Position numbers and translations under genes: made by a program. A stretch of 64,000 bases of DNA from Pseudomonas serboccidentalis (GTDB lineage: Bacteria > Pseudomonadota > Gammaproteobacteria > Pseudomonadales > Pseudomonadaceae): contig NZ_CP101655.1 of the NCBI RefSeq assembly GCF_028830055.1, positions 3,854,553 to 3,918,552 of the forward strand. Direction: 5' to 3'. Shown one piece after another: positions 35,985 to 47,174 of this stretch. Numbering within the stretch: the first letter of the stretch is position 1; every line of letters begins with the position of its first letter. The notes under the pieces were generated by a model. It saw nothing but the letters and a program-made list of their open reading frames with translations. It searched no databases and was not told where the DNA came from.

Positions 35985-38808
35985 TGAGGGCCTCCTTGAT
36001 GCGCGCAGCAGTGATTGGCAGATCGCGAACACGTTTACCGATGGCGTGTGCCACGGCGTTACCGATGGCACCGACCACCGGGATCATCACCACTTCGGCG
36101 ATGCCTTTGGACGGATCGCTCGGCGACAGCGGCGGCAGAATCTCCGCGGTCTGCTTCCACACCGCAACGTGGCGGGCCATCGGCAGGCGATAACGGTTGA
36201 AGTTCCAGTCACCCTCCCCCGGTCCGCCTTCGTACAGCGGCATCTCTTCCATCAGCGCGTGACCGATGCCCATGGCGATCCCGCCTTCGAGCTGGCCCTT
36301 GACCAGTTCTTCGACCAGCACCCGACCGCACTCGACCCACGAGTGGTGGTTGAGCACTTCGACTTCCGCCGAGCCTTTGTTGACCTTCAGCTCTACCAGC
36401 GTCGCGACCGGGCTGTAGTAAGTCACAGCAGCGTTGTTCAACTGGACAACCGGGTAGTTGATGTTCTGGCGATCCAGCAGGTGGAAACCCGCCGTGCTCA
36501 TCAGCGCTTTCTTCGCCTTCGGCGCGCCATCGCCGTACTTCACCGCCAGACCGTCGAGCGGCAGACGCTCGCGCACGCCGTCGATGCTGTATTCGGCCTC
36601 GGCCCAGCTCCAGCGGTTGAACGCATGAACGGTGGCGCCGGTCACCAGACCACGCTCGTGAGCGTGCTTGGCCAGCTCTTCGAAGCTCAACGGCTGCATG
36701 CCGTTGGCGGTGAGCTTGCCGTCGACCCAATGCGCATCTTCGCGACGTACCACGTAAGGGTTGGCTTGACCGCCATAAGGGCCCTGACGCCAGATCTCCA
36801 TGGCCGCCGGCCACAGACCGTTGTTGAACAGCACGCGTGCCGCTTCACGGGTGGCGTGGCTGAAGTAGTAAGCCGAGTTGGTCGCGGACGATGCCGAGGC
36901 CAGCTTGCCGACCCAGCGCGGATTGCGCAGCAGGTTGTCCTGCTCGGCCTGACTCATGATGTAAGGGTTGCCGCTGGTGATCAGCTGCATTTCCTTCCAT
37001 TCGGTTTCGCCGGTCTTCACGTCATGCGCCGGGCTGCCGAGGAAGTCGGCCACCACCAGCGCTTGCGAAGTGGACATGCCGGTGCCGATTTCAATGCCGA
37101 TGTGGCGCAGGGTGATGCGACCTTCAGCGCTGAATTCGATGCTGGCCATCGGCGCTTCGGAACCGGTGCCGAAGTCTTTTTGGCAAATGGCAAAACCCAC
37201 GCCGTACCAGTTATCCGGGTCCGCAGCTTCGCGCTGCTGCTTGATCGCGTCGCGGTTTTTCCAGACTTCGTGCACCGAGGCCTTGTCGAGAATCTCGTGC
37301 AGGCGCAAGGCACCGGCCGGGATCGCGCCCTGGGTGTTTTTCATGCCCGAACGCAGGGCGTTCTTGCGACGCAGATCGATCGCGTCGATACCGAGGCGAT
37401 TGGCGATTTCGTCGACCATCATTTCGGTCGAGGCCATGCTTTGCAGCGTGCCGTAGCCGCGCATCGAACCCGCTTCAACACCACGGGAGTGGTAGGCGGT
37501 GACCTGCAGATCGTTCTGCGGCATGTAGTAAATCGACTGCGCCGCCGTGGCGCCCACCGCCGCCACCGACGGGCTGTAGTTGATCCGACCGCCGCCGTCG
37601 ACGCTCATTTCAGCGCGGAAAATCTTGAAGCTGTAGTCGTTCTTGTCCACCGCCAGTTGGTAGCGGATATCGAACGGGTGGCGCTTGATGCCGCTCTGGA
37701 ACTGCTCGTAGCGATCGTTGGCCAGACGTATCGGCACACCAGCGCCGTACAGCGCCGCGAGGGCGGCGTAGTAGACGAAGATGTTGTGGTCTTTGGAACC
37801 GTAACCCACGGTGTAACCCGGGTGCATGTTCAGGTTGGCCAGACCGAAGCGCGACGGCGCGATCATTTTCGCGGTCTCGGTCGCCGCTTCCAGCGGGCAC
37901 TGGGTGGCAACCACGAAGTGCAGGGTCTTGGTTTTCGGGTCGTACCAGCCGTTGCCGTTGTCCGGCTCCATCGCGGCCGGTTCGATCGACGGGGTCTTGT
38001 AACGCTCATCGAACACCAGCCAGTTGTCCGGCGGTGTATCGATCTCTTTCTTCATGCGGTCAGCGTAAAACAGACCACGTTCGGTCAGGTTGCCGTGCAG
38101 GTTCGGCTGGGAATTCCACACCGGACGACGGTTCTTCAGCATCGGGAACAGGATCGAGTCCTTGAGGCTGGCGAATTCGTCTTCGTCGGCCGAGGTGGGA
38201 CCGCCCACGCGCACGTAGCGGAAGCTGCCATAAGGGTCGCCTTCGTAGTACGGCACTTGCGCACCGTAACGAATCGCCTTGTCATTGAATTTGAGTTTGT
38301 TCTTGGCCTGGCGGAAACGCTCGAAATCGTTCCAGATCAGGATCGCTACCGGATGACCGATGAACATCGGCACTTTGCCTTCAGGCAGCAATGGGTCCGG
38401 CGCGTGCTCTTCCGGGAACACAATACCGTCCTTGTCCAGGTCGGCTGCGGTGACGATGCGGTCAGGTTGCAGATCAGCGCCGAGCCACGACAGGTCGTAG
38501 CCATCGTAGATTCGGTCGGCCTTGATGGTTTTGAGCAGCATGGCGTGGCCCTGTTGCTCAGGCCAGCCCGGCATGTCCTTGGAACGAATGTCACGGGCAA
38601 ATACTTTGCTGCCACAGACTTTGGACAATGCGTCGTTACGTTGGCGCGCCTTGCCATTGTTGCCGAGCCACTTCTCGGACGGCACGGTCACGCTGTTTTC
38701 CATCAAGGCAGCCAGCGCCTGACTGCTGAGCGGCGCAAGCGTAACGCTCACACCCGCCACCAGCCCGCCCTGAAGGAACGAGCGCCGGGATATATCACGG
38801 TTGGACAT
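35977..38808 (-). CDS. Molybdopterin-binding aldehyde/N-heterocycle oxidoreductase, large subunit
   Basis: The 943-residue protein has a twin-arginine signal (SRRSFLQGGLVAGVSVTLAP), so the folded enzyme is exported. The body is the IorB/aldehyde-oxidase-type molybdenum subunit, with GAGVPIRLANDRYEQFQSGI and SRGVEAGSMRGYGTLQS in the cofactor region, and EVVMIPVVGAIGNAVAHAIG near the C-terminus. With the [2Fe-2S] and cytochrome subunits it forms a periplasmic hydroxylase. The substrate (aldehyde, isoquinoline, nicotinate or other) cannot be told from sequence alone. Confidence 0.9.
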   Translation of the reverse strand: MSNRDISRRSFLQGGLVAGVSVTLAPLSSQALAALMENSVTVPSEKWLGNNGKARQRNDALSKVCGSKVFARDIRSKDMPGWPEQQGHAMLLKTIKADRIYDGYDLSWLGADLQPDRIVTAADLDKDGIVFPEEHAPDPLLPEGKVPMFIGHPVAILIWNDFERFRQAKNKLKFNDKAIRYGAQVPYYEGDPYGSFRYVRVGGPTSADEDEFASLKDSILFPMLKNRRPVWNSQPNLHGNLTERGLFYADRMKKEIDTPPDNWLVFDERYKTPSIEPAAMEPDNGNGWYDPKTKTLHFVVATQCPLEAATETAKMIAPSRFGLANLNMHPGYTVGYGSKDHNIFVYYAALAALYGAGVPIRLANDRYEQFQSGIKRHPFDIRYQLAVDKNDYSFKIFRAEMSVDGGGRINYSPSVAAVGATAAQSIYYMPQNDLQVTAYHSRGVEAGSMRGYGTLQSMASTEMMVDEIANRLGIDAIDLRRKNALRSGMKNTQGAIPAGALRLHEILDKASVHEVWKNRDAIKQQREAADPDNWYGVGFAICQKDFGTGSEAPMASIEFSAEGRITLRHIGIEIGTGMSTSQALVVADFLGSPAHDVKTGETEWKEMQLITSGNPYIMSQAEQDNLLRNPRWVGKLASASSATNSAYYFSHATREAARVLFNNGLWPAAMEIWRQGPYGGQANPYVVRREDAHWVDGKLTANGMQPLSFEELAKHAHERGLVTGATVHAFNRWSWAEAEYSIDGVRERLPLDGLAVKYGDGAPKAKKALMSTAGFHLLDRQNINYPVVQLNNAAVTYYSPVATLVELKVNKGSAEVEVLNHHSWVECGRVLVEELVKGQLEGGIAMGIGHALMEEMPLYEGGPGEGDWNFNRYRLPMARHVAVWKQTAEILPPLSPSDPSKGIAEVVMIPVVGAIGNAVAHAIGKRVRDLPITAARIKEALNG

Positions 38809-39035
38809 GGATCATCCTCTGGGCGGTTATGTGTCCGCCCTTCTGGTTATCTACTGGGAATCTCGAGTCTTGCAGAAGCCCTTTTTGGCTAAACAAAGGG
38901 CGTAATGACAGTGCAAAGCTGACCGAAAGGTTAACTTTAAAGGTTTCCGGGCTCGCAGCAAACAACCAGTTACAAAAATTTGACTAAAGAATCAAAAAAT
39001 CAATGCGACGTGGCACCGCAGCAAACAGCAAAAAA

Positions 39036-39133
39036 CCCTGTAGGCGCTGCGGCACGCTGCGATCTTTTGATGTCGATCTTGAAAAATCAGAATCAGGATC
39101 AAAAGATCGCAGCGTGCCGCAGCGCCTACAGGG
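39036..39133. repeat. Long perfect inverted repeat (REP doublet)
   Basis: Two 36-bp arms (39036-39071 and 39098-39133) are perfect reverse complements, separated by 26 bases. The core AAAAGATCGCAGC...CCTACAG recurs at 56224-56299. This is the paired REP/REPIN pattern of fluorescent pseudomonads. It lies in the region ahead of the molybdenum gene promoter. Confidence 0.9.
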
Positions 39134-39280
39134 CTTGGGCATGAAGCAGGAAATGGGAGAAGGTCAAATTTCAGACACAAAAAACCCCGGTCTTTCGACC
39201 AGGGTCTTTGCTATCGATTCCGAACCAACCAAAGGTTGCTTTCGGTGTTCCAAGGCGTTCAGTGGTCCTTGAAACAGATA

Positions 39281-39357
39281 TGGCGCAGCGGACGGGACTC
39301 GAACCCGCGACCCCCGGCGTGACAGGCCGGTATTCTAACCGACTGAACTACCGCTGC
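39281..39357 (-). tRNA. tRNA-Asp (anticodon GTC), copy 1
   Basis: The minus strand gives a 77-nt cloverleaf with stem CCGGC/GCCGG around loop CTGTCAC, so the anticodon is GTC; CCA is encoded. It is identical to the neighbouring copy at 39452-39528. Confidence 0.97.
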
Positions 39358-39451
39358 GTATCGCTTTGAGCTTGCGCTCAAGTAACTCGTTTTGATTGAA
39401 AGCTTCGGTGCTTTTCAATCGCGAACCAGACAATGCCTGACTCGTAAAATA

Positions 39452-39528
39452 TGGCGCAGCGGACGGGACTCGAACCCGCGACCCCCGGCGTGACAGGCCG
39501 GTATTCTAACCGACTGAACTACCGCTGC
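39452..39528 (-). tRNA. tRNA-Asp (anticodon GTC), copy 2
   Basis: This is identical in sequence to copy 1, 94 bases away. The three tRNA genes here (Val-Asp-Asp in transcription order) are probably one transcript on the minus strand. Confidence 0.97.
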
Positions 39529-39582
39529 GCGTCGGTGGAGGCACTTTCAGCCTACCTCTTGCTTTCGCAAGTCTCTCGGGAG

Positions 39583-39658
39583 TGGTGGGTGATGACGGGA
39601 TCGAACCGCCGACATTCTGCTTGTAAGGCAGACGCTCTCCCAGCTGAGCTAATCACCC
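39583..39658 (-). tRNA. tRNA-Val (anticodon TAC)
   Basis: The 76-nt cloverleaf on the minus strand has stem TCTGC/GCAGA around loop CTTACAA, so the anticodon is TAC; CCA is encoded. It precedes the two tRNA-Asp genes in the transcript. Confidence 0.97.
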
Positions 39659-39841
39659 GTTTGCATCTCCGAGGCCGCGAAATTTACGCAGGTAGCGAAC
39701 CTAAGTCAATAGCAGGATTGAAGTTTTTTTCAAAAACAGTTTTTAGCGGCAAGTCTCAAGCTGCAAGAAAAAGCATAAACATCTAAACCAGATACACCGT
39801 GATCTCGCCTCAACTTGCAGCTCGACGCTTGCAGCTGCCTC

Positions 39842-40618
39842 TCACTGCTCGTAAATCATCTTTTTCGTCATGCCACCGTCGACGACAAATTCCTGCCCGG
39901 TCACAAACCCGGCATTGCGCGACAGCAGCCACGCCACCATCGCCGCCACATCCTCGACCGTCCCTACCCTGCCCGCCGGATGCTGAGCATGATCGGTATC
40001 GGCCAATGGCTCGGCACGCCGCGCCGACGGATCGCGCGCATCGATCCAGCCTGGGCTGACCGCATTGACGCGGATCTCCGGCCCAAGGCTGATCGCCAGT
40101 GCATGCGTGAGCGCCAACAGCCCGCCCTTGCTCGCCGCATAAGCCTCGGTATCCGGCTCGGACTGGGCCGCACGGGTCGACGCCAGATTGACGATCGAGC
40201 CGTTGTGCGCCCGCAGATACGGCGCACAGTGCTTGGCCAGCAGCATCGGCCCGCTGAGATTCACCGCCAGCACCCGGTTCCAGTAAGCCAGATCAAGGCT
40301 TTCCAGAGTGATGTTGTGCGGATCCGCCACCGCCGCGTTGCACACCAGCGCATCCAGACGACCGAATTGCCCGAGCACTTCGGCAACGCCGAGCGCTACC
40401 TGGCTTTCATCCGCCACGTCCATGGCGATGAACCAGGCATTCTCGCCCAGCACCTTCGCCACTTTCGAACCACGCACACGATCAAGATCCGTCAGCACCA
40501 CTTGCCAGCCTTCGCTGATCAGCCACGCCGCGATACCCAGACCGATGCCGCGCGCAGCACCCGTGACCAGCGCGACGCGGCCATGAGTGCCTGCTGTCGG
40601 AGTAGACAACTCGATCAC
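39842..40618 (-). CDS. Short-chain dehydrogenase/reductase
   Basis: The 258-residue classical SDR has the NAD(P) motif [12 protein letters not shown] near residue 19, the structural NAAVAD segment (NNAG equivalent), and catalytic Ser with YAASK. The gene start overlaps the end of metZ by 4 bases, so it is cotranscribed with it. The substrate is unknown. Nothing in it points specifically to methionine metabolism. Confidence 0.9.
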   Translation of the reverse strand: MIELSTPTAGTHGRVALVTGAARGIGLGIAAWLISEGWQVVLTDLDRVRGSKVAKVLGENAWFIAMDVADESQVALGVAEVLGQFGRLDALVCNAAVADPHNITLESLDLAYWNRVLAVNLSGPMLLAKHCAPYLRAHNGSIVNLASTRAAQSEPDTEAYAASKGGLLALTHALAISLGPEIRVNAVSPGWIDARDPSARRAEPLADTDHAQHPAGRVGTVEDVAAMVAWLLSRNAGFVTGQEFVVDGGMTKKMIYEQ

Positions 40619-41826
40619 AACGCCGCCAGACCGCGCGACAGATCGGCCTGCAGGTCCGCCACGTCTTCCAGACCGACCGCAATGCGGATCAGGCTGTCAC
40701 GAATTCCCGCCGCTTCACGTTCCTGCGGCGCCAGACGGCCGTGGGAGGTAGTGCTCGGGTGGGTGATGGTGGTTTTGCTGTCACCGAGATTGGCGGTGAT
40801 CGAAATCAACCGGGTCGCATCGATAAAGCGCCAGGCGCCCTCTTTGCCGCCCTTGACCTCAAAACTCACCACCGCACCGAAGCCTTTCTGCTGACGCTGG
40901 GCCAGTTCGTGCTGCGGATGGCTCTTGAGACCGGCGTAATGGACTTTCTCAATACCGTCCTGCTGCTCCAGCCATTCGGCCAGTTGCTGGGCGTTGGCGC
41001 AGTGCGCCTTCATCCGCAGGTTCAGGGTTTCCAGGCCCTTGAGGAAGATCCACGCGTTGAACGGGCTCAGGGTCGGCCCGGCGGTGCGCAGGAAACCGAC
41101 GACTTCCTTCATCTGCTCGCTGCGACCGGCCACCACACCTCCCATGCAACGACCCTGGCCGTCGATGAACTTGGTCGCCGAGTGCACGACGATGTCCGCA
41201 CCGAGTTTCAGCGGTTGCTGCAGCGCAGGCGTGCAGAAGCAGTTGTCGACCACCAGCATCGCGCCTTTGGCGTGAGCGATTTCTGCCAGCGCGGTGATAT
41301 CCACCAGCTCGGCCAGCGGGTTCGACGGCGACTCGACGAAAAGCAGTTTGGTGTTCGGTTTGATCGCCGCGTCCCACGCCGACAGATCGGCCAGCGGCAC
41401 GTAATCGACTTCCACACCGAAGCGCTTGAAATATTTCTCGAACAGGCTGATGGTCGAACCGAACACGCTGCGCGACACCAGTACGTGATCGCCAGCGCTG
41501 CACAGGCTCATCACCACGGCCATGATCGCAGCCATACCGGTGGCGGTCGCAACGGCTTGCTCGGCGCTTTCCAGCGCAGCAATACGCTCTTCGAACGCGC
41601 GCACGGTCGGGTTGGTGTAACGCGAGTAAACGTTGCCCGGCACTTCCCCGGCAAACCGTGCAGCCGCGTCGGCAGCGGTGCGGAACACGTAGCTGGAAGT
41701 GAAGAACATCGGATCACCGTGTTCGCCTTCCGGCGTACGGTGCTGACCGGCACGTACGGCCAGGGTATCGAACGCTACGCCTTCGAGGTCGCTATCCAGC
41801 CGACCGGCATCCCATTCCTGACTCAT
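40615..41826 (-). CDS. metZ: O-succinylhomoserine sulfhydrylase
   Basis: The 403-residue PLP enzyme of the Cys/Met metabolism family has the lysine motif [17 protein letters not shown]. It opens [20 protein letters not shown]. MetZ makes homocysteine directly from O-succinylhomoserine and sulfide, the route used by Pseudomonas. Its position after purF is the conserved Pseudomonas arrangement and supports MetZ over MetB. A terminator separates it from purF. Confidence 0.95.
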   Translation of the reverse strand: MSQEWDAGRLDSDLEGVAFDTLAVRAGQHRTPEGEHGDPMFFTSSYVFRTAADAAARFAGEVPGNVYSRYTNPTVRAFEERIAALESAEQAVATATGMAAIMAVVMSLCSAGDHVLVSRSVFGSTISLFEKYFKRFGVEVDYVPLADLSAWDAAIKPNTKLLFVESPSNPLAELVDITALAEIAHAKGAMLVVDNCFCTPALQQPLKLGADIVVHSATKFIDGQGRCMGGVVAGRSEQMKEVVGFLRTAGPTLSPFNAWIFLKGLETLNLRMKAHCANAQQLAEWLEQQDGIEKVHYAGLKSHPQHELAQRQQKGFGAVVSFEVKGGKEGAWRFIDATRLISITANLGDSKTTITHPSTTSHGRLAPQEREAAGIRDSLIRIAVGLEDVADLQADLSRGLAAL

Positions 41827-41880
41827 GCTGTCACTCCTTGCCCTGTTCTGAATAAGTAAAAGTCTTTTGCCAGATACAAA

Positions 41881-41900
41881 ACCGGCCCCTCAGGGCCGGT
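41881..41900 (-). terminator. Terminator after purF
   Basis: Perfect 8-bp stem ACCGGCCC / GGGCCGGT with loop CTCA, followed on the minus strand by TTTTG. It lies 6 bases after the purF stop and before metZ. Confidence 0.85.
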
Positions 41901-41906
41901 AGAAAC

Positions 41907-43412
41907 TCAGTTGTTGTACAGATCAATGATCGCACTGACCGCCTGGGTCTTGACCTTGGAGGCATCGTTGCGCGCCTGCTCGATCTTGTTCAGGTAAGCC
42001 TCATCGACATCGCCGGTGACGTACTTGCCGTCGAACACCGCGCAATCGAAGTGCTCGATCTTGATCTTGCCGCCACCGACCGCTTCGATCAAGTCAGGCA
42101 GGTCCTGATAGATCAGCCAGTCCGCGCCGATCAGATCCGCCACGTCTTGTGTCGAACGATTGTGCGCGATCAGCTCGTGAGCGCTCGGCATGTCGATGCC
42201 GTAGACGTTCGGGAAGCGTACTGCCGGAGCAGCCGAGCAGAAGTAGACGTTTTTCGCGCCGGCTTCGCGGGCCATCTGGATGATCTGCTTGCAGGTGGTG
42301 CCGCGCACGATCGAGTCGTCGACCAGCATCACGTTCTTGCCGCGGAATTCCAGTTCGATGGCGTTGAGCTTCTGCCGAACCGACTTCTTGCGCGCAGCCT
42401 GGCCCGGCATGATGAAGGTACGACCGATGTAACGGTTCTTGACGAAACCTTCGCGGAATTTCACGCCCAGATGGTTCGCCAGCTCCAGCGCAGCGGTGCG
42501 GCTGGTGTCCGGAATCGGGATGACCACGTCGATGTCGTGCTCTGGACGCTCGCGCAGGATCTTCTCGGCGAGCTTCTCACCCATGCGCAGACGGGCCTTG
42601 TACACCGACACGCCGTCGATGATCGAGTCCGGACGCGCCAGGTAGACGTGTTCGAAGATGCACGGGGTCAGGGACGGGTTGGTCGCGCACTGACGGGTGT
42701 GCAGCTTGCCGTCTTCAGTGATGTAGACCGCTTCGCCCGGAGCCAGGTCGCGAATCAGGGTAAAGCCGAGCACGTCCAGCGAAACGCTTTCGGAGGCGAT
42801 CATGTACTCGACGCCTTCGTCGGTGTGACGCTGGCCGAACACGATCGGACGAATGCCGTGCGGGTCACGGAAACCGACGATGCCGTAACCGGTGACCATC
42901 GCGACCACCGCGTAACCGCCGACACAACGATTGTGCACGTCGGTCACGGCGGCAAACACGTCTTCTTCGGTCGGCTGCAGCTTGCCGCGCTGGGCCAGCT
43001 CGTGAGCGAACACGTTCAGCAGCACTTCCGAGTCGGAACTGGTGTTGACGTGACGCAGGTCGGATTCGTAAATCTCCTTGGCCAACTGTTCAACGTTGGT
43101 CAGGTTGCCGTTGTGCGCCAGGGTGATGCCGTACGGCGAGTTGACGTAAAACGGCTGAGCCTCGGCCGAGGTCGAGCTGCCGGCGGTCGGGTAACGCACG
43201 TGGCCAATACCCATGTGGCCGACCAGGCGCTGCATGTGACGCTGATGAAACACGTCACGCACCAGGCCATTGTCCTTGCGCAAGAACAACCGGCCATCAT
43301 GGCTGGTCACGATACCGGCAGCGTCCTGGCCGCGGTGCTGGAGCACGGTTAGCGCGTCATACAGCGCCTGATTGACGTTCGACTTACCGACGATACCGAC
43401 GATGCCACACAT
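41907..43412 (-). CDS. purF: Amidophosphoribosyltransferase
   Basis: The 501-residue enzyme starts [20 protein letters not shown]. The start is set so that Cys follows the initiator Met, because mature PurF needs an N-terminal cysteine nucleophile. The PRPP-binding motif [17 protein letters not shown] lies near residue 365. It catalyses the first step of purine synthesis. It follows cvpA by 41 bases, the common cvpA-purF order. Confidence 0.98.
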   Translation of the reverse strand: MCGIVGIVGKSNVNQALYDALTVLQHRGQDAAGIVTSHDGRLFLRKDNGLVRDVFHQRHMQRLVGHMGIGHVRYPTAGSSTSAEAQPFYVNSPYGITLAHNGNLTNVEQLAKEIYESDLRHVNTSSDSEVLLNVFAHELAQRGKLQPTEEDVFAAVTDVHNRCVGGYAVVAMVTGYGIVGFRDPHGIRPIVFGQRHTDEGVEYMIASESVSLDVLGFTLIRDLAPGEAVYITEDGKLHTRQCATNPSLTPCIFEHVYLARPDSIIDGVSVYKARLRMGEKLAEKILRERPEHDIDVVIPIPDTSRTAALELANHLGVKFREGFVKNRYIGRTFIMPGQAARKKSVRQKLNAIELEFRGKNVMLVDDSIVRGTTCKQIIQMAREAGAKNVYFCSAAPAVRFPNVYGIDMPSAHELIAHNRSTQDVADLIGADWLIYQDLPDLIEAVGGGKIKIEHFDCAVFDGKYVTGDVDEAYLNKIEQARNDASKVKTQAVSAIIDLYNN

Positions 43413-43453
43413 GCGACGCAACCCCTACTTAATGGATCTGAACTGAACAACAC

Positions 43454-44014
43454 TCACTGTGGCGTTTTGGCCGACGGCAAGAGCTGCTCCTTGAACGGAA
43501 TATCAGCGGGTACGCTGATTCCGCTGGCAAGCCACTGACTGCTCCACCCGAGAATCAGGTTTTTGGACCAGTCGGCGACCAATAGAAACTTTGGCACGAG
43601 CTGTGATTCTTTCCACCACCCGTCCTGCTGTACCGGCCCCAGGCTCAACAGCCCGACTGCCACGACCACCAGCAACACGCCACGCGCTGCGCCGAAGGCC
43701 ATGCCCAGGAATCGGTCGGTGCCGGACAACCCGGTCACGCGAACCAACTCGCCGATAAGATAATTGATCATTGCGCCCACGATCAGTGTGGCGACAAACA
43801 TGATGGCACAGCCCGCGATCACGCGAGCCGATGGGGTTTCGATGTATCCGGCGAGGTACTCGGACAGTGAGCCACCGAACATCCAGGCAACGGCTCCTGC
43901 AATGATCCAGGTCACCAGCGATAGTGCTTCCTTGACGAAGCCGCGGCTCAAACTGATCAAAGCGGAGATGGCGATGATTGCAACGATCGCCCAGTCAACC
44001 AGGGTAAATGGCAC
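43454..44014 (-). CDS. cvpA: CvpA family inner-membrane protein
   Basis: The 186-residue protein has four membrane helices and the CvpA opening VDWAIVAIIAISALISLSRG followed by GFVKEALSL. CvpA is linked to colicin V export and purine control in E. coli, but its activity is unsettled. Its placement immediately before purF is conserved. Confidence 0.93.
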   Translation of the reverse strand: MPFTLVDWAIVAIIAISALISLSRGFVKEALSLVTWIIAGAVAWMFGGSLSEYLAGYIETPSARVIAGCAIMFVATLIVGAMINYLIGELVRVTGLSGTDRFLGMAFGAARGVLLVVVAVGLLSLGPVQQDGWWKESQLVPKFLLVADWSKNLILGWSSQWLASGISVPADIPFKEQLLPSAKTPQ

Positions 44015-44112
44015 AGTGCAGCCTACAGACGGATAAGGCGGCGCATTTTAGCAGAGCGCATGGCTGTCGGTAAGCTGCGATTTTCAGTGCATTTCAATCG
44101 AATCGATAGATC

Positions 44113-44766
44113 CTAGCCGCGCTCGGGCTGGAAGCGCACGACAAAACCCTTGAGGTTCTGCTGACGGCTCAACAAATCACGCAGACGATCGGCCTCGGCA
44201 CGTTCGATCAGCGGACCAACGAACACCCGATTTTTGCCATCGGCAGAGCGGATGTAAGCGTTGTAGCCCTGGCTGCGCAGGGTTTTCTGCAGGCTCTCGG
44301 CGCTGGCACGACTCGACAGGCTGGCCAGTTGCACCGACCAGCTGACCGACAGACCGTTGGCGTCGACGCGGCTCTGCGTGGTGTCAGGCTTGGTCGGGGC
44401 CGCCGCAATCGGCTGGGCCGGTGCCGTTGTCGGCTTGGCCACCGGCGCTGGCGCCGGTGCAACCGGTTTGGCGACTGGAGCAGGCGCTGGCGCAGGCGCA
44501 ATCGGCAGCGACGGCGCCGATTGCTCGGCCACTTCGTCATCGCTCGGCACTGGTTCTTGCGGCAGCGTTTGCGGCTCAGGCACGGCGACCGGCTCAAGCT
44601 GCACTTGCGGCACAGCCGGCGCTTGCGGCGCGGCGGGCGCCTCAACCGTCACCTGACGCTGCTCGTCCTGGCGGGAAAACAGCATCGGCAGGAAAATCAC
44701 CGCCAGCGCCACCAGCACCAGCGCGCCAACCATGCGCTGCTTGTACGCTTTATCCAGCAAAGCCAT
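44113..44766 (-). CDS. SPOR-domain protein (DedD type)
   Basis: The 217-residue protein has one N-terminal membrane helix (MVGALVLVALAVIFLPMLF). A long Pro/Ala-rich periplasmic linker with repeated APAPVAKP follows, then a C-terminal SPOR domain (SVQLASLSSRASAESLQKTL, with NRVFVGPLIERAEADRL). It probably acts at the division septum. The start overlaps the folC end by 17 bases, matching the folC-dedD-cvpA-purF order of gamma-proteobacteria. Confidence 0.9.
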   Translation of the reverse strand: MALLDKAYKQRMVGALVLVALAVIFLPMLFSRQDEQRQVTVEAPAAPQAPAVPQVQLEPVAVPEPQTLPQEPVPSDDEVAEQSAPSLPIAPAPAPAPVAKPVAPAPAPVAKPTTAPAQPIAAAPTKPDTTQSRVDANGLSVSWSVQLASLSSRASAESLQKTLRSQGYNAYIRSADGKNRVFVGPLIERAEADRLRDLLSRQQNLKGFVVRFQPERG

Positions 44767-46057
44767 TTGCCGCTTCCTCCGTGGAGCGCCGGGCCAGCCA
44801 TTCGAGGGCCTCGGCGACACAATAAAATGATCCGAACAACAGAATCTCGTCGTCGCTGGTGGCCACTGCACATTGCCCTTCCAGCGCCGCCGCAACACTG
44901 TCATAGGACGTGACGGACGCGCCAAGGTTCTGCAGCGCAGCGTGCAATTCACTGGCCGGGCGCGAACGCGGCGAATCCAGTGGCGCGACCGCCCACTGCT
45001 GGACACTAGCATTCAATTCGCCGACAACGCCATCCAGATCCTTGTCGGCAAGCAAGCCGAACACCGCCAGGCGCTTGCCCACCGGTGGCCGACTGGCCAG
45101 GCGCCGCGCCAGATACTCCGCCGCGTGCGGGTTATGCCCCACGTCCAGCAGCAGGTTCAGACGCTTGCCATTGAACTGAAACGAGCGACGATCCAGGCGA
45201 CCCACCACGCGAGTCGCCTGCAAGGCCGCCACGATCTGCGCTGCATCCCACGGCAGACCGAGCAACAGATATGCCTGCAATGCCAGCGCCGCGTTTTCCA
45301 TCGGCAAATCCAGCAGCGGCAGGTCGTGCAATTCGACCTGCTGACCTTGCGCATCGGTACCGCGCCACTGCCAATGCTGATCGGAAATACCGAGGTCGAA
45401 ATCACGCCCACGCAGGAAAAACGGGCACGCCAGTTCACGCGCCTTGTCGAGCAGGGGTTGCGGAGGGTTCAGATCGCCGCACAAGGCAGGTTTGCCCTGA
45501 CGGAAAATCCCAGCCTTCTCGAAGGCTACGGATTCGCGGGTATTACCCAGGTACTCGGCATGATCGACGCCAATGCTGGTGACCAGCGCGATATCGGCGT
45601 CCACCACATTGACCGTATCCAGACGCCCACCCAGACCGACTTCCAGCACCACCGCATCGAGCCCGGCCTGCTGAAACAGCCAGAACGCCGCCAGGGTGCC
45701 CATTTCGAAGTAAGTCAGCGAGGTTTCGCCACGGCCGGCTTCAACCGCCGCAAAGGCGTCGCACAGCTGTGCGTCAGTGGCTTCGACGCCATTGAGCTGC
45801 ACCCGCTCGTTGTAACGCAGCAGGTGCGGAGAATTGTAGACACCCACGCTCAGGCCCTGCGCCCGCAGCAACGAAGCCACGAATGCGCAGGTCGAACCCT
45901 TGCCGTTGGTGCCGGTGACCGTAATCACCCGAGGCGCCGGCTGGCCCAGCCCCATGCGGGACGCTACCTGTTGCGAACGCTCCAGCCCCATGTCGATGGC
46001 CGATGGATGCAACTGCTCAAGGTAGGCGAGCCACTCGCCAAGGGTACGCTCGGTCAT
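44750..46057 (-). CDS. folC: Folylpolyglutamate/dihydrofolate synthase
   Basis: The 435-residue Mur-ligase-family enzyme has ATP-binding [18 protein letters not shown] near residue 47 and [20 protein letters not shown] with the carbamylated-lysine region. It adds Glu to dihydropteroate and folates in the cytosol. Its start overlaps the accD stop by 4 bases. Confidence 0.96.
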   Translation of the reverse strand: MTERTLGEWLAYLEQLHPSAIDMGLERSQQVASRMGLGQPAPRVITVTGTNGKGSTCAFVASLLRAQGLSVGVYNSPHLLRYNERVQLNGVEATDAQLCDAFAAVEAGRGETSLTYFEMGTLAAFWLFQQAGLDAVVLEVGLGGRLDTVNVVDADIALVTSIGVDHAEYLGNTRESVAFEKAGIFRQGKPALCGDLNPPQPLLDKARELACPFFLRGRDFDLGISDQHWQWRGTDAQGQQVELHDLPLLDLPMENAALALQAYLLLGLPWDAAQIVAALQATRVVGRLDRRSFQFNGKRLNLLLDVGHNPHAAEYLARRLASRPPVGKRLAVFGLLADKDLDGVVGELNASVQQWAVAPLDSPRSRPASELHAALQNLGASVTSYDSVAAALEGQCAVATSDDEILLFGSFYCVAEALEWLARRSTEEAANGFAG

Positions 46058-46974
46058 ACGTTGGCAGGCACCGGCGGAACGACGATTGGCTCGACTGGAG
46101 CGGCGATGTAGGTCGGTGTCGGCTGGCCGGTCAGTTGCGCCAGCAGATTGCCCAGACGCGGACGCAGTTCACGACGATCGATGATCAGGTCGATGGCGCC
46201 GTGCTCCAGCAGGAATTCGCTGCGCTGGAAGCCTTCCGGCAGTTTTTCCCGCACGGTCTGCTCGATCACACGTGGACCGGCGAAGCCGATCAGTGCTTTC
46301 GGCTCACCGACGATCACGTCGCCGAGCATCGCCAGACTGGCGGAAACGCCGCCGTAGACCGGGTCGGTCAGTACCGAGATGAACGGGATGCCTTCTTCAC
46401 GCAGACGCGCCAGCACCGCCGAAGTCTTGGCCATCTGCATCAGCGAGATCAGCGCTTCCTGCATCCGCGCACCACCGGAAGCGGCGAAGCAGATCATCGG
46501 GCAACGGTTTTCCAGGGCGTAGTTGGCGGCGCGCACGAAGCGCTCACCGACGATGGCACCCATGGAACCGCCCATGAAGCTGAATTCGAACGCCGAAACC
46601 ACCACCGGCATGCCCAGCAGGGTGCCGCTGACGGAGATCAGCGCGTCTTTTTCGCCGGTCTGCTTCTGTGCAGCGACCAGACGGTCCTTGTACTTCTTGC
46701 CGTCACGGAATTTCAGACGGTCAACCGGCTCCAGATCGGCACCCAGCTCGTTGCGGCCTTCGGCATCCAGGAAGATGTCGATGCGCGCCCGTGCGCCGAT
46801 GCGCATGTGGTGGTTGCACTTGGGGCAAACGTCCAGGGTCTTTTCCAGCTCAGGGCGATACAGCACAGCCTCGCAGGACGGGCATTTGTGCCACAGACCT
46901 TCAGGCACCGAGCTCTTCTTGACCTCCGAACGCATGATCGAAGGGATCAGTTTGTCTACCAACCAGTTGCTCAT
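46054..46974 (-). CDS. accD: Acetyl-CoA carboxylase carboxyltransferase subunit beta
   Basis: The 306-residue protein has a Cys4 zinc ribbon near the N-terminus ([15 protein letters not shown], then [12 protein letters not shown]) and a carboxyltransferase core with [20 protein letters not shown]. With AccA it transfers carboxyl from biotin to acetyl-CoA for fatty-acid synthesis. Confidence 0.97.
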   Translation of the reverse strand: MSNWLVDKLIPSIMRSEVKKSSVPEGLWHKCPSCEAVLYRPELEKTLDVCPKCNHHMRIGARARIDIFLDAEGRNELGADLEPVDRLKFRDGKKYKDRLVAAQKQTGEKDALISVSGTLLGMPVVVSAFEFSFMGGSMGAIVGERFVRAANYALENRCPMICFAASGGARMQEALISLMQMAKTSAVLARLREEGIPFISVLTDPVYGGVSASLAMLGDVIVGEPKALIGFAGPRVIEQTVREKLPEGFQRSEFLLEHGAIDLIIDRRELRPRLGNLLAQLTGQPTPTYIAAPVEPIVVPPVPANV

Positions 46975-47174
46975 GCTTTCTTTCTCCAGTACCGGCGGCC
47001 CGAACGCTCTGGTTCGCAGCCCCGCGTATGCCCTTCAGCTAAATTCATGTGTGTGGCGATGGTCGGTGGAACCCCGCGGTCAGCGCGAAACATGACCTGC
47101 GTGCAACTCCAAAAACCCTCAGCCTCGCCTGCTTTGTGCAAGTGCATTGATGGACGGCGGCAGACTGCCAGCCG

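Noticed and set aside
36046..38892. A 948-codon open frame on the plus strand opposite the molybdenum subunit gene
   Set aside because: It is a shadow of strong GC third-position bias; its translation shows no family and is rich in Arg, His and Val as expected for an antisense frame.
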